Numbered from the stretch's first letter, positions 26,112 to 40,700 are shown. The stretch is DNA of 64,000 nt from Hyaloscypha bicolor E (GCF_002865645.1 NW_020194667.1:2069762-2133761), one strand, 5' to 3'. Translations and numbers: made by a program. The notes: generated from the sequence alone by a model not told the origin.

Positions 26112-27650
26112 ATTATAGAGTTCTGAAGCTAAAACGCTTCTAGTAACTCTCTTATATTTAGTAAAGAACTAGTAAATAATATTAGTATATCTAGTTCTAT
26201 TTACTAGAACTAGAATATATCCGATTTAGGAGAAAAGATCTTTATTATTTATAAATAAAGCATTTATAAAAATAATTAAATATAAGAACTTCTTTACTAG
26301 CTTTACGAATTTTAGTTCTCTAGTAGTATTCTTAATTTACTATTAAATATGCTTATTAAGTGCCTTTATATTAGTTTCCGAGAATTTAATAGCTTAAGTA
26401 ATAATTAATAGGTTATATAAAGCTTCTAGTTAATAGACTAATATAATATATACTCCTCTCGTATATTAGGTAATATATTAGTCCTTAATAGAGAGATTTT
26501 AATAAATAGTACCTCTACTACTTATAATAGTAGTATTTTTTATAGAAATGGTTCGGAGGTTCTTATACTAGTATTCTTATATAAAAGTAATTCTAGTAGT
26601 ATTTATATAAATAATATTTATATTAAATTTGAGATTATAATTAAAAGTAAGGAATTTATATTTCTTAGCCAAGAACTTAGCCTTATAAAGCTTTAGTTAT
26701 TTTGCCTTTATAAAATTATTAGTTCTAATAAATAGGGTATTATTAGATTAAAGGCTAATAATTCTAAAGAATTACTTACTATAGAATAGGCAAAGGTTAT
26801 AAGTTAACTATTCTATAGAAAGCTTATTAATATAATAGAAATAGTAAGTCTTAAACTAGTAGTTCCTAGCTTCTAGTATATTATATAGTGGTTTTATAAC
26901 CTTTAGAACAGAATTATCCTTTAGATTTAGCTTTCTAGTAAGCTTATAAGATAAGTTAATATAGAAATTATAATTAAGTAAGGTTATTAATTAGATATAA
27001 GCTTGCGAGATATTATATAAATATAATTCCGTAGTATTTATTATTATAGTAATAATACTAAGGATAATTCTCTAGCTAATATATTAGATAATAGGTAATT
27101 ATATTAATACTATATATTTCTTACTATTATTATAAGTTTAGATAACTAGTCTTAACTTCTTAAGCTCTTTCTTTATACCCTTATTCTTAATCTTATTAAT
27201 AAACCGGGAATTAAAGATATATACCTCCTTTAGTACCTGAGATCTAAGAGTAACCTTAAATATATTCTTTTCTAGGAGGCTAGTAACTTTAATTTAATAG
27301 GAATTCTCGTATAGTTTATTATTCTATAAGAATACCGTAATATTCGGGGTCTTATAAGGGCGTCTTCTGCTATACTTTAGTAGAATAGTAGGAGAAATCA
27401 TACCTATATTACCTTTGGCCTTACTATTAGGTTCGGGAATAGGTTTAGGTTCGGGGCTATTAGTAATAACCTTAATATCCCCTATATAAAAGAGCTTTAT
27501 AGAGATTAAATAGAAGGTAATATTACTACGTAATAGAGCTAGTATATAGTCCTCTCTATTAATAGTTACTAGCTTATATAGTCTATTCTAACTACTAGGT
27601 TAACTGGTATTTCCTTTATACTAAACGAGAATATTTAAATTCAGGAATAG

Positions 27651-27886
27651 TGTGACGGCTGGTGTCACATGGTTGGTTTCAGCCAAAGGGGTTGGTTTCA
27701 GCTAAGGTTCCAAGCTATGGTTCAAACCAAGCTCGCGCTTCCAAAGCTCGGCGTTTCAGTGGTCTTGGCCATACCTACTTATCCACTGCCACACCTCACT
27801 CCTGTCCTCCTTAGCTTTAAATTCTTAAGATATTGGAAATCATTGATCTTTGAGCCTCGTTCCATTGCTCTGTTCCTGCCGTCACA
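27651..27886. mobile_element. 236-bp solo LTR (LTR-like), not RIP-mutated
   Basis: Starts TGTGACGGCTGG and ends CTGCCGTCACA, with 9-bp inverted ends. A perfect 5-bp duplication AATAG flanks it (27646-27650 and 27887-27891). A GGTTGGTTTCAGC motif is repeated twice near the left end. Related copies lie at 32245-32459 (RIP-mutated, reversed), 43923-44419 (reversed, split by a MITE) and, as a subfamily, 16604-19346. GC content is normal although it sits inside RIP-mutated copia DNA, so the insertion is young. No internal region of a full retrotransposon of this family is present in the window. Confidence 0.8.
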
Positions 27887-27899
27887 AATAGTTTATGGA

Positions 27900-28700
27900 T
27901 ATTAGTAGTACTAGGACTATTTCGGGTATTTAAAGCATTTGTAATTTAATATCTAGCTTAAAGCTTCTGAATTTCTACTATTACCTTCTTAAGTACTGCT
28001 AATTACTATAATATAATAGGTAATAGGGTATTATATTTGGTTATTTAAGGTAAAATACCATAAACTAAAAGAATTAGGATAATACTATTAGGTCCTATAA
28101 AGTTATTAATAGCCTTAAAAGCTATTTAAAGTATAATATCCTTATTAATTCCGTTAACTTTAGCTATAATAATAAGATAGGTATATTAGATTAGGCTATA
28201 GTAGTATTCTATAATTCTGACGGAATTATAAGCTTCTATAGGAATAATCTTAACCTTAGTTCCTATAGTATTTGCAAGCTAAGTAAACTTCTTACTAGTA
28301 AACTACTTTCCGGTATCTGCTATAATCTAATTAGAAGAGCCTAAATAATTATTAATCTAGTATTACTTAAGTATATTTCAGATATATATTATACTAATAT
28401 TCTAGAGCTATTAGCCGGCTTAATATCGAGTGCCTTTATTAATAATATAAAGTATAGGCTTACCGGAAATATAGAAAATATTAATAATAATAAAGTAATT
28501 AAAGCTAATATTATCTCTCAGGTTAAACTTGAATTATTTAAATAATTGGCTATATTTCTGGTATTACTTATAATACTTTATAAAATACTTAAGGGCTTTT
28601 ATATTAATATTATAGCTTGCTTATTCTAGTATATTTTGGAGCTTACTAATAGATAAATAACTAAAATAACGGTATAGATATTATAATTTAATCTCTATAA
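27900..28700 (-). pseudogene. Copia integrase region remnant
   Basis: Minus-strand translation with scattered stops shows IADTGK..FTSKKFT..A-TIGTKVKIIPIEA followed by the E-Y-Y-Y-S-L-I segment, VNGINKDIIL..AFKAINNFIGPNSIILILLVYGIFP, and then a VEIQKL..NALNTRNSPS tail. This matches the catalytic core and downstream part of copia integrase as I know it from fungal elements. Boundaries are approximate. Confidence 0.65.
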
Positions 28701-31552
28701 AAAAGCAGGGGTTATAAGTAAAAGATTCGGAAATGAAGCCTTATAGTATAGTATTTCAAAGCAGGAAAAAGTATCCGAAATATTATACTATAGGTATGTA
28801 TTTTCCGGTAAAAGTAATAAGATAATTAGTAAGATTATTAAAGTAGACCCCTAGCTTGTTTATATTAGCTAAGCTAAGCAAAAATAGAGTCTTTAAAGCC
28901 ATAATATAGAATTATACTTGCCTAATTAGTATACTTATTATTATAGATCTAATAGAAAATATAGATCCAATATTAAACTAGATATTAACTTGACTTTTAG
29001 TAGTTTCGTTAAGTTTAATATTATTATTAGTCTACTAGAGAGCTTGAAATTAGTTAGAACTAGTAATTAAGTATCTAGAGGCTCCGGTATTAATTATGAT
29101 TCCGTAAAAGCAGTAAGTATTATATCTTAATATACTATTAATTATAAAAGTCTAGGCATTTTCTATTAAGGGTTTAATAGGCTCTAAGATATGGTTTTCG
29201 CCTATTATCTAGTATATAAGGGAAAGAGAAGTAAGGTTATTTATAAGAATATTAGCTATAGTTATTAGTAGAGCAGAAATAGTAAAAGTAGCTAAAAAGC
29301 TCTCGATTAAAGTAAAGTAGAAATCTGGATAGTATTTCTCTTCTTTATCCGTTTCTACTAATAAAGCCTTAAAAGCATTATTTACTAGTTTATTCTTATT
29401 ACTCTTATTACCCTTTTTGCCTTTGGCTTTAGTAATATACTATATATAAGTATTACTAAAGCATTTATTAAAGTTGCAGGTATTTCGGGATCTGAATTAA
29501 TAGATATTTCTACTCCTAAATTAAGCCTTCTTAGCCTCTTATTCCTCCGGTATATACTTCTATAAGCGGTATTCGGGTTTCTTATATATAAAATATAACT
29601 TTAGGGTATAATTATTATAATTACGGGGCTTAAAGCAGTTATTACGAGTTCTGAAGTTATGGCTAGGTTCATATTAATAATTTCCGGAGAAATAATAACT
29701 TGGAGAGTTCTGAGAGTAATATTATTAATTAGTAAAGAAGATTTTAGGATTAGCTTATTATTTACTCTCATATATAGTAATAAATAACTAGAGCTTATTA
29801 ATAAGCTAGCCGAGATTTATAGGAAAGTCTGAGATTATATATCTATATATCCGGGAGCCTTAGTAAGAGATAATAATCTTATTATAGAGAAATTCGGTAT
29901 TTTATAAGTTAAGTATAAAACTATACTATAATTAATATAGTTTATTAATTAGTAATTAAATAGTCTCAAATATTGTTTTTTCTAGAAATTTAGCTATTAT
30001 AGAAGCTAATATAATAGTATTTCACTTATTTAAATTTCGATATTCAAATCCAGGGCCTTTAAAGAAGCTATAAATATTAATATAAGCCTTTTTATATATA
30101 TATTAAAAGAGCTAGTTACTATAGAAATAGTCTTAAACTAGTTCCTTTAGTATAGTAGGAAAAGCTCGTATTAGTGCCTCTTATAGAAGCTCTATATATT
30201 AGTAAATATTAAGGAAAATAGTAAGTTTATAATTAAAATTACTATTAGATTTATTATACTTTTGCTTTTTAGTATAGATCTTGGCAATTTCCCTAATAAG
30301 TCTTATAATTAAAGGAAATTAGGGGTTATTCGGATATAGTTATAGTAATAATAGTAGTAAAAGTATACTATTTATTCCTGGAGCTTCTATACTAGTATAT
30401 AAATCTAATAGAGATATAGGATATAATAATAGAAAAGGTAATAGTAATATAGGAATATTAAAAATAATAGGTTCTAGGCACTTATTCTTTATAAGAGTAA
30501 TAAAGCCTAATAGGATTAGTTTCTTAATAAGATCTAGTCTAGCTACTAATATATCCTTATTTAACTATATATATTATTTATTCTCTTTTATAATAGTATA
30601 TAGAGTATTTATAATAGTATTAGTACTATTATTCTATTATATAAATATACTACTATACTAAAGAATCTTATATAAATATAATATCTCCGGGAGTTCGAAT
30701 TTATTAAAGTTCCCTTAATAAGTAAAGTTCTTGAAATTATATCTAAATAGCTCTCAAAGGTTATTATTAACTATTTTATAGAGAATATATTAAAATAGCT
30801 TAGTATTTAAGAATTTAGTTATCTTGTTTGCCTTAGTAAAGTTTAGATTAATTTCATATCTCTACTTTCTTACTAATTTCTTAAAATTATTATTATTTAT
30901 AAAATAATCGGATTAGATAGATCTAATAAAGGAATTATTTACTATAGTATATTCTGCTATTATATATTCCGTAGGCTTATATCTAGTTCGAGATATAGTA
31001 GTTTATAAGGAGGATAGGTTTATAAGAAAGAAGGTAGTTTATAAGATAAGTAATTTATAATAAATATTATATTTAAGGTAAAAATTTTGTCTATAATAAG
31101 AAATTTAGGAAGTGAAATTTAAGAAGTAAAATATTGAGATTCCGGGAGAACTTAATAGTTCTAAAGCTCAAGAGCCTCAGGGATTTAAAAGAAGGTAGTT
31201 TTTGAGAGGATTTTATAGGAATTAAATAGAAATAAAATAGAATAGTTAAATAGCTAACCGTTTTAGTACTTGGCAAGATTAAGTACTCTTTCTGCCTATA
31301 TAACCGAATTATAGGTAATAGAACTAATAGATATTCTCTCCTTTAATATAGTATAATTAGGCCTTAGTAAGATCAAGTCTCTTTCCTGCCTATATAACCG
31401 AATTATAGGTAATAGGATTAATAGTTATTTCTTCTTTAACTAGAATAATGGCTTTGCCCCTAAGTAACCAAATCTTAGGCAAGTATAGCTTAATTCTTTC
31501 TAATTTATAAATACTAATAGATCTTATTCTAATCTAAATACAAACTAATTAG

Positions 31553-31856
31553 TATTAGTTTACTAGGAACGTATAATACTATTATATAGGCATAGAAGTA
31601 CTATTTATATAAGGTTAATAAAGTTATTATTTAGAAGTAGGAATTATAGTATTATGGTATTAATATATAATCCCTAAATCTACTAAGCCTAAAGAGGTCT
31701 AGTTTACTAGTCGAGTTACTAATGGGATATAAGGTTATATAACTATATCCCGTATCCTATATCTTATTACCTATATCCCATTACCTATTACTTATATCCC
31801 GTATCCCGTATCCCGTAACTATATATGTGACTTCTAGAGAAATAGCTATACTAATA
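31553..31856 (-). repeat. 5' LTR of the copia element
   Basis: A 304-bp partner of 25271-25574 with the same ends and the same internal CCCGTATCCC-type repeats (31790-31820). Confidence 0.85.
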
Positions 31857-31861
31857 CTATT

Positions 31862-32244
31862 AATAGCTATTAGCTTATATAATTTATTTTAATTATTAGA
31901 TTAATAAGTATTTTCTTTATACTAAATAAAAATATTTGAATTTAGGAATAATTTATAGATATTAATAATATTAGAACTATTTTAAATATTTAAAATATTT
32001 GTAATTTAATATCTAGTTTAAAGCTTCTAAATTTCTATTATTATTTTCTTAAATATTATTAGGTTTTATAAAAATTATTAATAGCCTTAAAAGCTATTTG
32101 GAATATAATATTCTTATTAATTTTATTAATTTTGGCTATAATAATAAAATAGATATATTAAATCGGGCTATAATAATATTTTATAATTCTAATAAAATTA
32201 TAAGCTTTTATAAAAATAATCTTAATTTTTGTTTTTATAATATT
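31862..32244 (-). mobile_element. Older Ty1/copia copy, right fragment
   Basis: Continues the older copia copy interrupted at 25270. The sequence aligns with about 27566-28270 of the younger element, less the 27.65-kb insertion and less about 120 bp deleted near 32065. It is strongly RIP-mutated. It ends where a RIP-mutated LTR begins, and the rest of the old element (gag and 5' LTR) is missing. Confidence 0.65.
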
Positions 32245-32459
32245 TGTAATAATAGGAATAGAGTAATAAAACGAGACTTAAAAATTAATAATTTCCTATA
32301 TCTTGAGAATTTAAAGCTAAGAAAGAAAGAAGTAAGATATAGTAATAGATAAGTAGATATAGCTAAGACTACTAAAACGCCGAGCTTTAAAAGCGAGCTT
32401 GATTTAAATTATAGCTTGGAACCTTAGCTAAAACCAATTATATAATACTAGCTATTATA
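32245..32459 (-). mobile_element. RIP-mutated copy of the 27.65-kb LTR family
   Basis: Aligns in reverse orientation with 27651-27886 along its whole length, with C changed to T or G to A at most CpA/TpG sites. One of the two GGTTGGTTTCAGC repeats is deleted. No convincing target duplication was found. Comparison with the clean copies directly displays RIP on this family. Confidence 0.75.
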
Positions 32460-34781
32460 AGAATATTAATTAATATTATAGTAATTACTATATTTATAAA
32501 AGATTATATATATTAAAAAATAAAAAATCTATTTTATTTTATTTTTTTCTAGTTTCTAATTACTTCTAATAATATTTTATTATAAACTTTAAAAGTTATT
32601 TAAAAAAAAATAAAGCAAGCTATTATATAATTATTATATTTATAAATTACTTATTTAAGTATTTAATTATAATTCTTATATAAGATATAATTATAGCTAA
32701 ATAACTAGTATTTCTATTTCTATTTTATATAATATATTAAATAAATATTTCAGAAATAATTATATTAGATTAGGAATTCTAATTTATATTCGATTTTTAA
32801 AGCGAATTTTATATAAGAATTAGTATTAAGTTTAAACTTTTAATAAATAAATATTTATTAATTATTATTAAAATAACTGAAATAAATAAATAGCTATAAT
32901 TAATTATTAATAAGTCTTTTTTTAGTATAAAATTATTAGCTAGTTTCTATTTATAATTTAAAAAAAAATACGAGTTTTATATTTCTTTAAACTAGAATTC
33001 CTTTATTAAAGCTAGCTTATTTAAGAAAAAGCTAAATAGAAATAAAATTAAAGTATTAATAAATTAATTATATAAATTATAGAAATTCATTTAAAGTTAT
33101 ATAAAGCAAATATAAAAATAATATATAATATAAGCTAATAAATACTATTATTTAATTAATTTTAAAGTCGAAAATAAAATATAAGTTATTATAAAATATT
33201 AGAAATCTAATTATTAGAATTAGAAGCTAGGGAACTAAATAAAGGATTTATTCGAGATTCTAGAAAAGTATAACTATTTATTTTTCCTAAAGCTATTAGA
33301 AATAATAAAGATATATTTAGTTTTTTATATAAAAGAACTATAAAAGAATTCTTAGAATTCTTTATTAAATTAAATAAATTTGAAATTGTTTTTATTAGTA
33401 CTAAAAAATAATAAATAAGAATATAGTATTAAACGAGTTATTATAATTAAGCTAGTAAAAAATAAGCTAAAATATAAAGTTTAATAAATTAATTAGAATA
33501 AGAATCTAATATAATATCTAGCTTTAATACTAAATAATAATTCTCTAGTTTTATAATACTTTTATAATAATAATATTAATATATTAGAATTTTTATAAAA
33601 CCTATAATATTTATTTAAAATTATATAAAAATAATAATAAATTCTTTTAAATTATATATTAAAAATACTTGTTTTTTATATATAATATTTATATATAAAA
33701 TACTAGTTTATTTAAGAATTAGAAAAGAAAAGAATATAAAATTATATAAATTAATAGCTTTTATAAAGCTCGAAAACAAGCTTGTTTTAAAAAGAAAAAT
33801 ATTATTATAATTTAGCTTTTAATCTTATTAGCTAATATAGTTATCTAATATTATTATTTATATTTTATTATTTATATTTTATTATTTATATTTTATTATT
33901 TATATTTTATTATTTTATATTTTATTATTTATATATTTTTATTATTTATATTATTATTATTTATATTTTATTATTTATATTTTATTATTTATATTTTATT
34001 ATTTCCTAAATATATATAATATAGTTATCTTATTAGAAAAATATACTTGAAATATATTAGAGATATTTAAAAAACTAAGTTTCTTATAAATTAATATATT
34101 ATAGGATATATATATTTCTTTATAGCCTTTTATATTCTAGTTTTTCTTTTCTTAACTTTAAATTATTTTTGTAAAAGATCTTTTATTTTATTTTTCAAGT
34201 TCTAAATATTATATTTATAATATTCTTTTTAATTATAAATAGAAACTAGCTAATAGTTTTATATTAAAAGAAAGCTTATTAATAATTAATTATAGTAATT
34301 CAGTTATTTTAGTAATAATTAATATATAAATATAATTTTTAATTAAACTATTAATTAATAATCTTTATTTACTTATTTATTTAAAAGTAATTAGTTATTA
34401 AAAGCTTAAGCTTAATATTAATTCTCGTATAAAATTCGCTTTAAAAATCGAATATAAATTAGAGTTCTTAATCTAATATAATTATTTCTAAAATATTTAT
34501 TTAATATATTATATAAAATAAAAATAGAAGTATTAATTACTTAATTATAATTATATTTTATATAAGAATTATAATTAGATATTTAAATAAGTAATTTACG
34601 AAAATAATAATTATATTATAGCTTACTTTATTTTTTAAATAATTCTTGAAATTTATAGTAATATATTACTAGAAGTAATTAGAAATTAAGAGAAAATAAT
34701 ATAAATTAGGCTTTTTATTTCTTAATATATATAATTTCTTATAAGTATAATAATAATTATAATATTAATTAATATTCTTTT
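32460..34781. repeat. Large palindromic repeat (~0.54-kb arms)
   Basis: The left arm is about 32460-33000 and the right arm about 34230-34781, its reverse complement by eye. Both outer ends read AGAATATTAATTAATATTA. The centre (33000-34225) includes the inverted copy of the dispersed repeat at 22310-22995 and a 14-bp tandem array. This could be a long-terminal-inverted-repeat transposon or two head-to-head insertions. It is entirely RIP-saturated, and no coding sequence was recognised. Confidence 0.6.
33850..34004. repeat. 14-bp AT-only tandem repeat array
   Basis: About ten imperfect units of TATTATTTATATTT, with a small insertion near 33915-33950. It is the inverted counterpart of the array at 22204-22300. 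Confidence 0.8.
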
Positions 34782-37700
34782 TTTAAAAAAATAACTAGTA
34801 ATATTATTTTTCAAATAATTAATAAAGCTTTATATATTTAGAATATTTAGATAAGAATTTATTATATATTTTATAATTAAAATAATTTATAAAAATAATT
34901 CGAGAATTAATTTATTTTTTATAATATAAAGTCTTTTATAATATCTAAATATTACTTTTAGCTTAAGCTATTATATATGGCTTTTCTAGATTTAGTAATA
35001 TATAATTATATTATAGGATTTTATTTATTACTTATAAATTATTATATTTAATAAGAGCTTTTAATAATACTTTTATAAAAGTAATTATAGTAAAAGCTAT
35101 TAATTAAACTTCTAAAAAAATACTTCTCTTTAGAGAAATTATACTTTTAAGAAAAATATATTTCTTTAAAAAGTCTTTAATATATATTTGGTTTTTAAAA
35201 CCAAATTCTGAATTAAATAAGCTAATTTTATAAAATATTATTATAAGCTATAAGTTATAGATAATTTCTAGATTAATTTTATTTCTAAAAAGAAGTATTT
35301 AAGCTTATAGCTTTTTTTTAATCTAGTTTTAAATATTTATTTTATTTTATTTTTATAATAAAGTATTTTCTTACTTATTTAATTTTTTTAGAATAATATA
35401 TAAGCTTAAAATAATAGTAAAATAAGAACTTAGCTTATTTAGCTTATTAAAAGAAAATCTTTTTAATAATTACAAAATACTTTAAGATATAATAATTAAA
35501 ATAAACTTTGAAAAAAAGTATTTTAAAAGCCTTTTAGTTTAGTTTTCTATTTCTTTAATACTTGTATTATAATAAATATTTCCTTATTATATATTATAAT
35601 TAAACTTTATTAAGAATATAGTTTTAGAAAAATAAATTATAAAATATTAAAGGCCTGTTTTTAGGTTTTATTAAAAGAGTAAGCTAGTAATTACTTCTCT
35701 AAATATATTCGTTTTTATTATTATAAATAGATCTAAATTATAGTATTATAGAACTAAAATAAAAATTATAGCTTTTTTTAGGTAATTAAAAGCCTTTTAA
35801 TATTATTTAGTTTATTTAAAAGAAATATTCTTTTTATAAATAAAATAAAGAATCTAGTAATTTATTTATATTTTTTAATAAAGTATTTGTAAAAGCTATA
35901 AAAGCTAAGGAAAATTATATATCTTTAATTATTTTTAAAGATTATTAATTATATATTATTTTAATTTTATTAGAATTAATTTTAATACTAGATATAAAGA
36001 TAATAAAACCCAAGTATTTTATATATATAACCCTAATTTCCGTCTTCTTAATATTTATTTAAAGGCTAATAAAATATAAATAATCTAGTATTTCTTATAT
36101 ATATTATTTATATTTTATTAGATCTTTTAAATAAATAAAAATATTATTAAAATATATTATATAAAAGTTATTTAAATATTAGAAAAGTATATTATTTATA
36201 TAGTATTAATATATAGCTGGGCTATTTATAAGATCTTTCTAGAAAATATTATATTTATATATTTTATAATAAATATAAAATATTATTAGCTCTTAAGAGC
36301 CCGGGTTTATAATTATATAATAGAAAGTTTAGTAAATATCTAGTTTAATATAAATCTTGACTTTAGATAATTAATTTAAAGTTTTATTAATAAATAAAAG
36401 AAAATATTAATTCTTTTAAATAATATTACTTAAATAATAAAAATTAATATAAAAATACAAATTTCTATTTGCTTTTTATATAAAAAGAACTAGTAAAGTA
36501 AAGAGAATTTAATTAGCTTTAATAAAGCCTTTAGCTAGATTATTTTCTAAGAAATATTTAATTTTTAGAAGCTCTTAAATAAATTATTACTAAAGAAATT
36601 AGTATCTAATACTTTTAGTTTTCTTTAAGTCTTTAATCTAAATCTTATAATTATATAATTTATAAGAAAGAAGAATATTAAATTCTTTTTTAAAGAAAAT
36701 AGAAATATATTTTTTAAGTTTTAAAAGTAATATTCTCTAAAGCTACTAAAGCTTTATTTCTTTTAATTATTAATTTTATAAACTAGAAATAGCTTTTCTT
36801 TTCCTAGCTTTAAACTCTTTATTAATTTTATAAATAAAGATTTAACTAATAATATTCTCTTTTCTTTTAGTTATATAATTAAATCTAGTATTTGCTTTTT
36901 ATTAAGAATCTTTTCTTGCTTCTTTGGCTTTTATTTAGATATTATATTTTAATTGGATTATAAAAGCTTCTTTTTTATAATATTATAAAATTTCCTCTAA
37001 TTAATTTAAAAAGAAAAAGATTATTTAAAAATAATAGATTACTAGAAATAGCTTATAATAATATCTTATTAATTAATATCTTATTAATTAATATTTTTTT
37101 AATATTTCTTATTAGATTATTTCTCTAATTACTATTAAGAAATACTAATAATATAACTAAATCATATAAATTTGGGCTTATTTTCTTTAGCTATATAAAT
37201 CTATATTTTTTATAATTAATTAGAATATTAATATATATAATTTATTTTTTATTAAAAATAATATTATAATTTTTAAGATTTAAGATAAATATAAATATAT
37301 TAATATTTTATTTATTCATTAGAAATAAAACTTTTATATATTTATTAATAAACTTAGTTAGCTTTTTATTAAAACTATATATAATATAAAGTAAAAAAAG
37401 GAATTATAGTTTTATTTCTAAGAATTACTTTATAAGCTAAATAAGCTTTATATTAATAAAAGAAAAAAACTTTATTTCTAATTTATTTATATTAATAATA
37501 TAAAATATTATAAGAGTATTTTCTTTTATTAAATAAATTAAGTTAATTTTTACTAAATTTATATTATAAGTCTCTAAAACAAAAACTTTTTTCAAAAGTA
37601 CTCGTTTTCTGGTTTTATACTAGAATTAGAACCTGAAGTCTTTAAATACTTTACTAAAATAAGAACTAGGCCCAGCTCGATTTTAGAAAAAGCTATTTTA

Positions 37701-40700
37701 ATTTCTTTATTATATTTAAATAAATAGTACTTAATATAATAGCCGAATTTATTATAATTAAAGTATTTAATAGTTAAGAGATTTTGAGTCTCTATAAAAT
37801 ATTATTTATATTTCTAAAAAGATATATATTTAATAAAAATATTATATATAGGCTTTTTGAATTCCTTTTTAGAAATATAAAAAGATATAATACTAGAAAT
37901 AAACTTAACTAGACTCGCTTTTATTTTTTTATATTTTTTAGTTTTCTTATATATAGCTTTAATTTATTAATTATTAGTAATATAATATTAATAAAAGAAT
38001 TATTATAATATATATATATATTAATTTTTAAAGCTTTAATAAAAGCTTTTTATTTAGTTCATATTTAATATCTTGAAAACTAATATTATCTTTTATAAAT
38101 AGTTATAAAAAGAAAATATAAAACTCTTGAAATATCTAATTAAAATATATTTAAAGCTTATTAAAATTATAGTAAGTATTTTATATTTTATTAGAATTAA
38201 AATATACCTTTTTTAAATAAGAATATAACTTTAAAAGCTAATAATACTAATTCGAATTATTTTTATTTATATAAGAATTAATTAGAACAAAAGTATTATT
38301 TATAAATTTATTAGAAATATAAATAATTTTAAAATTTTTTAAGAAATATAAATTTGTATTTCTTTATAGCTTGTTTTTAATCTAAACTAGCTAATTATAT
38401 ATTAAGACTTATACTAAAGCCTCTATATTCCGATAGGTTTAGTATATATTAGTAATATAATTAAAAATTAGTAATATAGTTATTTTTTTTATTATTATAT
38501 TAATTTTAATTAATTAAATATTAATATTATAGTTAAATTTAATTTTCAAAAAAAAGAAAAGAATAGTCCAGGCTTCTAATTTCTATATTAGAAATTCATT
38601 TATTAAAAAATCTATAATTATATATTAATTTGAGATCTTATTATACTTCTAAAAAGTATATTTTACTAGCTAATTACTATAGAATACTAAAAGAGGCCTT
38701 AATAAAATACTTATTCCTAATTAGGAAAAGGGCCTAAAGTAGTTTATTAATTTCCTGATCTATTTAGGCTATAAAGCTAATCTTAAGATAATTCGAATAG
38801 TAGCTAATAAGATTCTTAGAAAGAATATATTTATTTATTAAATAAATTATTTCTAGATATAATAATAATTTAAATAAAATAAATTATAATTTAAACCCCT
38901 TTATATAAAAATAGTAGTATAAGAACGAAAGGTAATATATTAAAAAAAGAATCTAGAAAAGCATTTTCAGAAATATTATAAAATATTAAAGAAATATAGA
39001 ATTTGCTTTAAAAATATATAAAATATAAATAAAACTAGCTTTTATATTAGTATTTTAAATAGAAAGATTATTATTATATACCTTAATATAAAAGCTATTT
39101 ATTTAATAGATCTAAATAATCGAGAATTACTTACTATAATTAAAACTATATTTACTAATAATAAAGTAATTATATTATTTCTTATTTTTAAAAAAAAGAT
39201 TCTATTAGAAAAATACTTTAATAATAATCTTAATACTAAAATAGTATTTATTATAAGCTTAATTAGATATATAAATAATATTCTTAACCTGAAATATATT
39301 AAATATTTCTATAATTAGATATATAAATATATATAGGGCAAATAAAAGATATTAATATTTAATAGTTATAGTTTTTATATTTTAAATAAATTCCTATATT
39401 ATTATTAGTTTTATAAAATTATTTCTTTTTAATTATTACTATATAATATATATTTTCTTTAATTATTTAATATTAGCTTTTTTTAATTTCTTAAATACTA
39501 ATATTAAATTAGTATTTATAATAAAATCTAGTATAATAATATTATTTATATTAAGCTCGATTTTCTAATAATATACTAGATAATATAAAAAAGAATATTT
39601 AAATATAGAATAATTATTAGTACTTTTACTAAAATAGGCCTTTTAGAATATGAAATTATATAGTATATATATAAGAAGCTAGTTTAATTTTAACTAAAAA
39701 AAGATTTATTAATTAGCTATAGATTTATATAATAATATAGGCTAATTTTATAATAAATAAATAAATCGAAATTTTATTTCTATAAACTCCTTTAATATTA
39801 AAATTCTTTTAGAACTCTCTTATATCTATAAATTATATAATATATAATATATATATAAATTAATATTTTAATAATTATTTTATTTTTGTAAAAAATAATA
39901 AAAAGTATATTCTTATATCTAGTTTCTAAAAATTCTAGAAAATATACTAGAAATTAACTAAGTTCAAGCTATTTAGGGTAGAATTAATTATAAAAAGAAA
40001 GCTTATAAAAGAAAAGATAATATTTTAGAAATAATATAATAAGCTAGATAAAAATAATAAAAATATAAACTTATTTCTAAAAGTTTAGCTATATATTAAA
40101 TTACTTATTATAAAGAGTCTTTTTTTATTATAAATAAAATAAATAATAATATTTACCTAAATTAGTAAATTAGAAAAACTAATATATATATTATAAAGTA
40201 TATTACTAATAAGCTCCTATATAGAAAATATATTTATAAAGAAAAAGCTTTATATAATTTAGAGAAGTTCTTTAATTATAGAGAAAAATTAGTATTTATT
40301 ATAAAGAGTTAATAGAAAAATAAAAGAAATAAAAGAAAATTAATTATAAAATAGAGCTTTTTATATAAATAAAATAGATTTTAGACTAGCTTCTTCTAGA
40401 TATAAAAAGAAATAGATTAGTAAATTTAGTAATATACGAATAAAATAGCTAGTTAGAAAGCTTAGTTTTATTAGACTATTATCCGATTTCTCTTTATTAT
40501 ATAATAATAGCTTTAGTAATATAATTAGATTAGCTACTAATAAAAAGAAAATAATTATTAGATATATAAATAAGAATATAATTATTATATAATTAATTAA
40601 TTTCTTAGAATAGTAATATTTTAAAAGAATTACTAATAAAATAAAATATAAAATGTTTCTACTATTTTTTATTATATATATATATAATATAAAAATCGGA

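Larger units (their letters stand above)
25271..31856 (-). mobile_element. Ty1/copia retrotransposon inserted into its own family
   Basis: Both LTRs are 304 bp (25271-25574 and 31553-31856) and a perfect 5-bp duplication CTATT flanks the element (25266-25270 and 31857-31861). Read on the minus strand from right to left there is a zinc-knuckle-like gag segment (about 29400-29700, CFK..NY..YTL then KPEYRL..YIPEE), an integrase region (about 27900-28700, with IADTG and a TKVKIIPIEA..EYYYSLI block) and an RNase H end (25926-26111, VIYTDSKLLYKYLIKLGITR). This order is diagnostic of copia. RIP damage is moderate and stops are frequent, so it is inactive. The reverse-transcriptase part is split by the LTR-like element at 27651. 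Confidence 0.85.

Noticed and set aside
32098..32352. 84-codon plus-strand frame
   Set aside because: Runs from old copia sequence into a RIP-mutated LTR; no protein features.
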